Assembly: GCA_934615145.1 (NCBI GenBank)
Contig: CAKTTM010000008.1
Location: 1 to 17,352, forward strand
From: an uncultured Clostridia bacterium
GTDB taxonomy: Bacteria; Bacillota; Clostridia; Christensenellales; Aristaeellaceae
Direction: 5' to 3'
DNA length: 17,352 nucleotides
Below the pieces are notes generated by a model. The model had not been told where the DNA came from and made no database searches. It saw only the letters and a program-made list of their open reading frames with translations. The position numbers were made by a program, and so were the translations under genes. Of this stretch, positions 14,960 through 17,352 are shown piece after piece. The first letter of the stretch is position 1. Each line of letters opens with the position of its first letter.

Positions 14960-16398
14960 CAAGCGCGCCCCCCGCTGTGCGCGGGCCTATGAAGCCGGGC
15001 CAGCAGCCGGGGCCTGACGGCCTCCAGATGCTCGGTGAAGATGGCCGCGTCCTTATCCAGCGCGCCGTCGGGACGCTGCTGGCGCAGATGTGCGATCTGC
15101 TGCGCGTGGGCATAGGTATCACAGATGTCCCCCAGCAGGCCCTGCAGTTCCTTGAGCTCCGGCATGTCCTCCCAGCCGCCCGGCGCCTTGAGATTGGTCA
15201 GGCTGAGCACATTGTTCAGCTTTTTGAGCCTCAGCCGCAGGTCGTGCAGCTGCTCCAGATCATCTGTGTCCAGCCTCCGCCAGGCCTTCAGGATGCCCCG
15301 CTGCCAGGCGGCCAGGCGCTTTTGCTCAAAGGCGGCCAGCTCTGCCCTGCTCATATCGATCTCATCCCAGGCCGCGATCTGGCGCCTGAGCGCCCTTAAC
15401 TGATCCTTTATGTCATCGCCAGCCAACAGCTGCAGCGCCTGGGCCTGAGCCTCGCGCCGCTGTCGCTTGAGCGCCCGGCCCAGCTCTCGCAGACGGGGCT
15501 GCGCCTCGCCAGCCTTCAGCGCTTTGCGCTCGAGGCTTAGCACATCCAGCTCGCGCACATAGGCCAGATGCCTCATCATATGACGCAGCTTCGATTGATA
15601 GGCCTGATAGCTCTCTTCATCCAGAATGGGCTTCAAGAAAGACAGCAGCGAGCGTGCCCGCCTGGCGCTGACGCGCAATTGGTGGGGCGGCCGTGTGGCC
15701 TTGGGGTCTTTCAAAAGCGCCTTGCGCCAGCCGGATAGATCCTTCAGCGCCCCCAGCAGCGCGTCACGCCATGGCGCCAGCGAGGCGAGCTGTTCAGGGG
15801 CCGTTCTTGCTTCGGGCTGCTTATTCTCGCTCGGTACCTTTTCTGCCATTTTTTGCTCTGTAAGGCTCAGCGTAGGCCCTGCGCCATCCTCACTGCTTTG
15901 AGCCACCAGCCACTGCGGCATCTCCCTGGGCGCCTCCGGCGGCGTGGCCCGCCAGGCCCAGAGCAGCCTGGCCTGCAGCGGATATGCGCTGCTGCGCTCA
16001 AAGTCCGCCATGCCGCCCTTGCGGTAGCCAAGGGGCGCTCCCATGCGCTGGCTCCACTGGCTCAGCCAGGGCTCATGCCCCACCAGAATCAGAACACTAT
16101 CTTCCGGCTGGGCCGCCACCGCCGCCTCCAGCGCCTCATACTCCCCTGTATAGATGAAAGGGTGCTGCTCCGGCGCGCCCAGCCCCAGCACATCGGCCAG
16201 TATCTGGGCCGTCTGCAGTGAGCGCAGCGCGTCGCTGGCGTAGACCACAGGCCGGTCCCCCGTCCCCAGCCGCTGCTGGAGCAGGTGCAGCTCCTGCCTG
16301 AGGCGCTCTTCACCCCGCGGGGTCAGCGCCCGCTGCCTGTCATCCAAGTCCGGCCGCTGATCCACCGCCGCCGCGTGTCTGACCAGTATGATCCGCAT
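14959..16398 (-). CDS. SixA-type histidine phosphatase fused to a CHAD domain
   Basis: This is a 479-residue two-domain cytosolic protein. Residues 1 to about 155 are a histidine-phosphatase (phosphoglycerate mutase-like) domain of the SixA type. RHA at 7-9 contains the phospho-accepting His8. Arg59 (DALRSLQTA) and His108 (LVGHEPW) complete the site; E. coli SixA also uses His8 and His108. Residues about 156-205 are a polar, Glu/Pro/Lys-rich linker. Residues about 206-465 are a CHAD domain with the basic signature HQLRVSARRARS (239-250) and long charged helices. CHAD domains bind inorganic polyphosphate. The fusion therefore couples a phosphatase to a polyphosphate-binding module, but its substrate is unknown. 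GGAGGA lies four bases before the ATG. It is the first gene of the run that continues into the kinase and gnd. Confidence 0.88.
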   Translation of the reverse strand: MRIILVRHAAAVDQRPDLDDRQRALTPRGEERLRQELHLLQQRLGTGDRPVVYASDALRSLQTAQILADVLGLGAPEQHPFIYTGEYEALEAAVAAQPEDSVLILVGHEPWLSQWSQRMGAPLGYRKGGMADFERSSAYPLQARLLWAWRATPPEAPREMPQWLVAQSSEDGAGPTLSLTEQKMAEKVPSENKQPEARTAPEQLASLAPWRDALLGALKDLSGWRKALLKDPKATRPPHQLRVSARRARSLLSFLKPILDEESYQAYQSKLRHMMRHLAYVRELDVLSLERKALKAGEAQPRLRELGRALKRQRREAQAQALQLLAGDDIKDQLRALRRQIAAWDEIDMSRAELAAFEQKRLAAWQRGILKAWRRLDTDDLEQLHDLRLRLKKLNNVLSLTNLKAPGGWEDMPELKELQGLLGDICDTYAHAQQIAHLRQQRPDGALDKDAAIFTEHLEAVRPRLLARLHRPAHSGGRA

Positions 16399-16439
16399 GG
16401 CGTCCTCCTTTTCATTGGCACAATATGGCTATTGCCATG

Positions 16440-16468
16440 ATTATACCCAGATCACGGCTGAAGAATAA
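16440..16468 (-). promoter_or_regulatory. Putative promoter of the SixA-CHAD gene run
   Basis: TATAAT at 16445-16440 is a perfect -10 hexamer. The best-spaced -35 candidate is TTATTC at 16468-16463 (17-base spacer), which matches the consensus at only half its positions. Transcription would start near 16433, leaving a leader of about 35 bases before the ATG at 16398. Confidence 0.5.
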
Positions 16469-16481
16469 CCCAATCCAAGGC

Positions 16482-16519
16482 AAAAGCCCTGCGACATCAA
16501 TCGATCTCACAGGGCTTTC
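16482..16519 (-). terminator. Intrinsic terminator following the tRNA-Pro 3' end
   Basis: AAAGCCCTG and CAGGGCTTT (arms at 16510-16518 and 16483-16491) form a perfect 9-bp stem on the minus strand, with an 18-base loop and a TTTT run at its end. It begins six bases after the tRNA CCA, as expected for the original tRNA transcript. Confidence 0.85.
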
Positions 16520-16524
16520 AATAC

Positions 16525-16569
16525 TGGTCGAGGTGACAGGATTTGAACCTGCGACCTTTTGGTCCCGAA
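16525..16569 (-). tRNA. 3' half of tRNA-Pro(CGG), left as an att-site remnant
   Basis: Read on the minus strand the segment gives a 7-base anticodon loop TTCGGGA (16569-16563, anticodon CGG), the 3' side of the anticodon stem CCAAA, a 5-base variable loop, and a T arm with stem GCAGG/CCTGT around TTCAAAT (16552-16536). These are followed by the acceptor strand CACCTCG (16535-16529), discriminator A and encoded CCA (16527-16525). The 5' side of the anticodon stem, the D arm and the 5' acceptor strand are absent: the bases right of 16569 do not pair with CCAAA, and nothing resembling the missing half is seen up to the integrase gene. It is a non-functional partial tRNA. The likely explanation is integration of an element into the tRNA gene. 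Confidence 0.88.
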
Positions 16570-16711
16570 GCCAGTGTTGTGATGTGCATTTTATGCGGCT
16601 ATTGGGCAATTACGACGCATAATCAGCGTATATTGGCGCAATAGTTCGCAAATTGATGCACCAAGAAACAGCGCCCACCACATTTTAACCACACACGACA
16701 GAAACTAAGCC
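16570..16711. other. Left end of the integrated element: non-coding att flank with short repeats
   Basis: The 142 bases between the tRNA remnant and the integrase stop are more AT-rich than the genes on either side and contain no convincing gene. They hold a pair of similar direct repeats, TATTGGGCAAT (16600-16610) and TATTGGCGCAAT (16631-16642). Between them is a small inverted repeat, ACGC (16615-16618) with GCGT (16626-16629). These could be arm-type integrase or excisionase binding sites, as such sites usually flank an att core beside its int gene. Confidence 0.45.
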
Positions 16712-17352
16712 TCATTCGGGCAACAAAACGACCCCATCACTCCCCTCGGAGGCACCGCCCCCGCGCAGCCATTCGTTGAAGTAATCGACCATCAGCAGGC
16801 GGCTGGCCGCTTCCCGCTCACGCGACAGGTGTGTGTAGAGGTCAAGCGTGATCCGAATATCCGCATGGCCCAGGAAATACTGCGCAGCCTTCACCGGCAC
16901 CCCAGCATCATACAGCGCCGTGGCGAAGGTGTGGCGCAGATCATGCGAAGTTAGCCGGAAGCGCTCCCGCTTATCCCAGGCGTCGAGCTCCTCATCATCC
17001 CACAGATCAAGCCGCTGACCAGTCCATACAGGGAAGGTATTATTCAGAATCCGCTCCATCTGCCGGCAGAAGTTATCCATCCCATAGCGCACCGCCTGCT
17101 CGGTCAGCACCCCGCCATCACGGCCCTTGCAGACGAACCCATGGCGCTGATCCTCCGGCACCGCCAGGAGGGCATCAAGCAATGCCTGGCAGATAGGAAG
17201 CGTTCGCAGGCCGGCATCGGACTTCGCCCGCTGCTCGATGATGGTTTCACCGCCGTGCAGGACAGCCGTCTGACGGACGGTCAAGATGCGTTTTTCCAGA
17301 TTGACCGCCGACCATTCCAGCGCCACCATTTCACCCCGGCGCAGGCCCGTCA
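16712..17352 (-). CDS. Tyrosine recombinase/integrase (5' end beyond the window)
   Basis: This is the C-terminal catalytic domain of a phage- or ICE-type integrase. The reading frame is open to the window edge, and the last codons encode TGLRRGE, the box I motif with the first catalytic Arg, so the gene continues to the right and the ATG at 17329 is internal. Counting from that internal Met, HDLRH at 129-133 supplies the His and second Arg, LGHAD (153-157) the third conserved His, and Tyr165 in DLYTHL is the nucleophile that forms the covalent DNA bond. All visible active-site residues are present, so the enzyme looks functional. An acidic insert with RLDLWDDEELDAWDK lies before box II. Its position beside the split tRNA-Pro gene identifies it as the integrase that used that site. 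Confidence 0.92.
   Translation of the reverse strand, partial: TGLRRGEMVALEWSAVNLEKRILTVRQTAVLHGGETIIEQRAKSDAGLRTLPICQALLDALLAVPEDQRHGFVCKGRDGGVLTEQAVRYGMDNFCRQMERILNNTFPVWTGQRLDLWDDEELDAWDKRERFRLTSHDLRHTFATALYDAGVPVKAAQYFLGHADIRITLDLYTHLSREREAASRLLMVDYFNEWLRGGGASEGSDGVVLLPE

Noticed and set aside
16412..16622. Two short open frames on opposite strands across the tRNA remnant
   Set aside because: They are overlapping frames through the tRNA, terminator and promoter sequence, with no protein family resemblance.
16525..16711. An intron-interrupted tRNA-Pro as the reason for the missing 5' half
   Set aside because: No sequence resembling a 5' tRNA-Pro half is present before the integrase gene, and the adjacent tyrosine recombinase gives a simpler explanation.
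1..17352. CRISPR array, transposase or inverted-repeat-bounded insertion sequence
   Set aside because: No regularly spaced repeats and no transposase motifs were seen. The only mobile-element signs are the integrase and the split tRNA at the right edge.

Overview
The window is GC-rich DNA from a bacterium that makes molybdenum cofactor. Gene content (ModABC plus a Clostridia-style MoeA/Mog set, a MOSC protein, a DUF1576-type membrane protein, strong GGAGG ribosome binding sites) suggests an anaerobic member of the Bacillota. This is an inference; no rRNA or other taxonomic marker is present. The ModA signal peptide is not of the lipoprotein type, which leaves a diderm lineage such as Negativicutes open.

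Layout from left to right. (1) 121-1752, plus strand: a K+/H+ antiporter of the CPA1/NhaP2 type with two C-terminal RCK_C (TrkA-C) domains, behind a near-consensus promoter. (2) 1771-1797: a hairpin between convergent transcripts. (3) 9441 down to 1816, minus strand: a tightly packed ten-gene molybdenum operon, in transcription order: MoeA/Mog-related protein with a C-terminal cysteine cluster, moeA, moaC, mobB, moaA, MOSC protein, mogA/moaB, modA, modB, modC. Several junctions overlap by 1-14 bases, implying translational coupling. Its promoter matches the consensus at both hexamers and is followed by a ~99-nt leader with a hairpin and U-run that could be an attenuator or riboswitch. (4) 16398 down to 9616, minus strand: a second run of six genes: SixA-CHAD fusion, PfkB-family sugar kinase, gnd, a DUF1576-type membrane protein, a small glyoxalase/VOC protein, and an aldo/keto reductase. 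This mixes sugar-acid metabolism with polyphosphate-linked and transport-like functions.

(5) 16482-17352: the edge of an integrated mobile element. The 3' half of a tRNA-Pro(CGG) gene, from anticodon loop to CCA, lies at 16525-16569 with its own terminator beyond it; the 5' half is missing. Immediately right are a short non-coding segment with repeats and a tyrosine recombinase gene that runs off the window. The sequence left of about 16569 is therefore chromosomal and the sequence to the right is the element.

How the genes work together: ModABC imports molybdate, MoaA and MoaC make cyclic pyranopterin monophosphate, MogA/MoaB adenylates molybdopterin, MoeA inserts Mo, and MobB and the MOSC protein act in later nucleotide attachment or sulfur transfer. 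MoaD, MoaE, MoeB and MobA are not in the window and must be encoded elsewhere, as must the molybdoenzymes.
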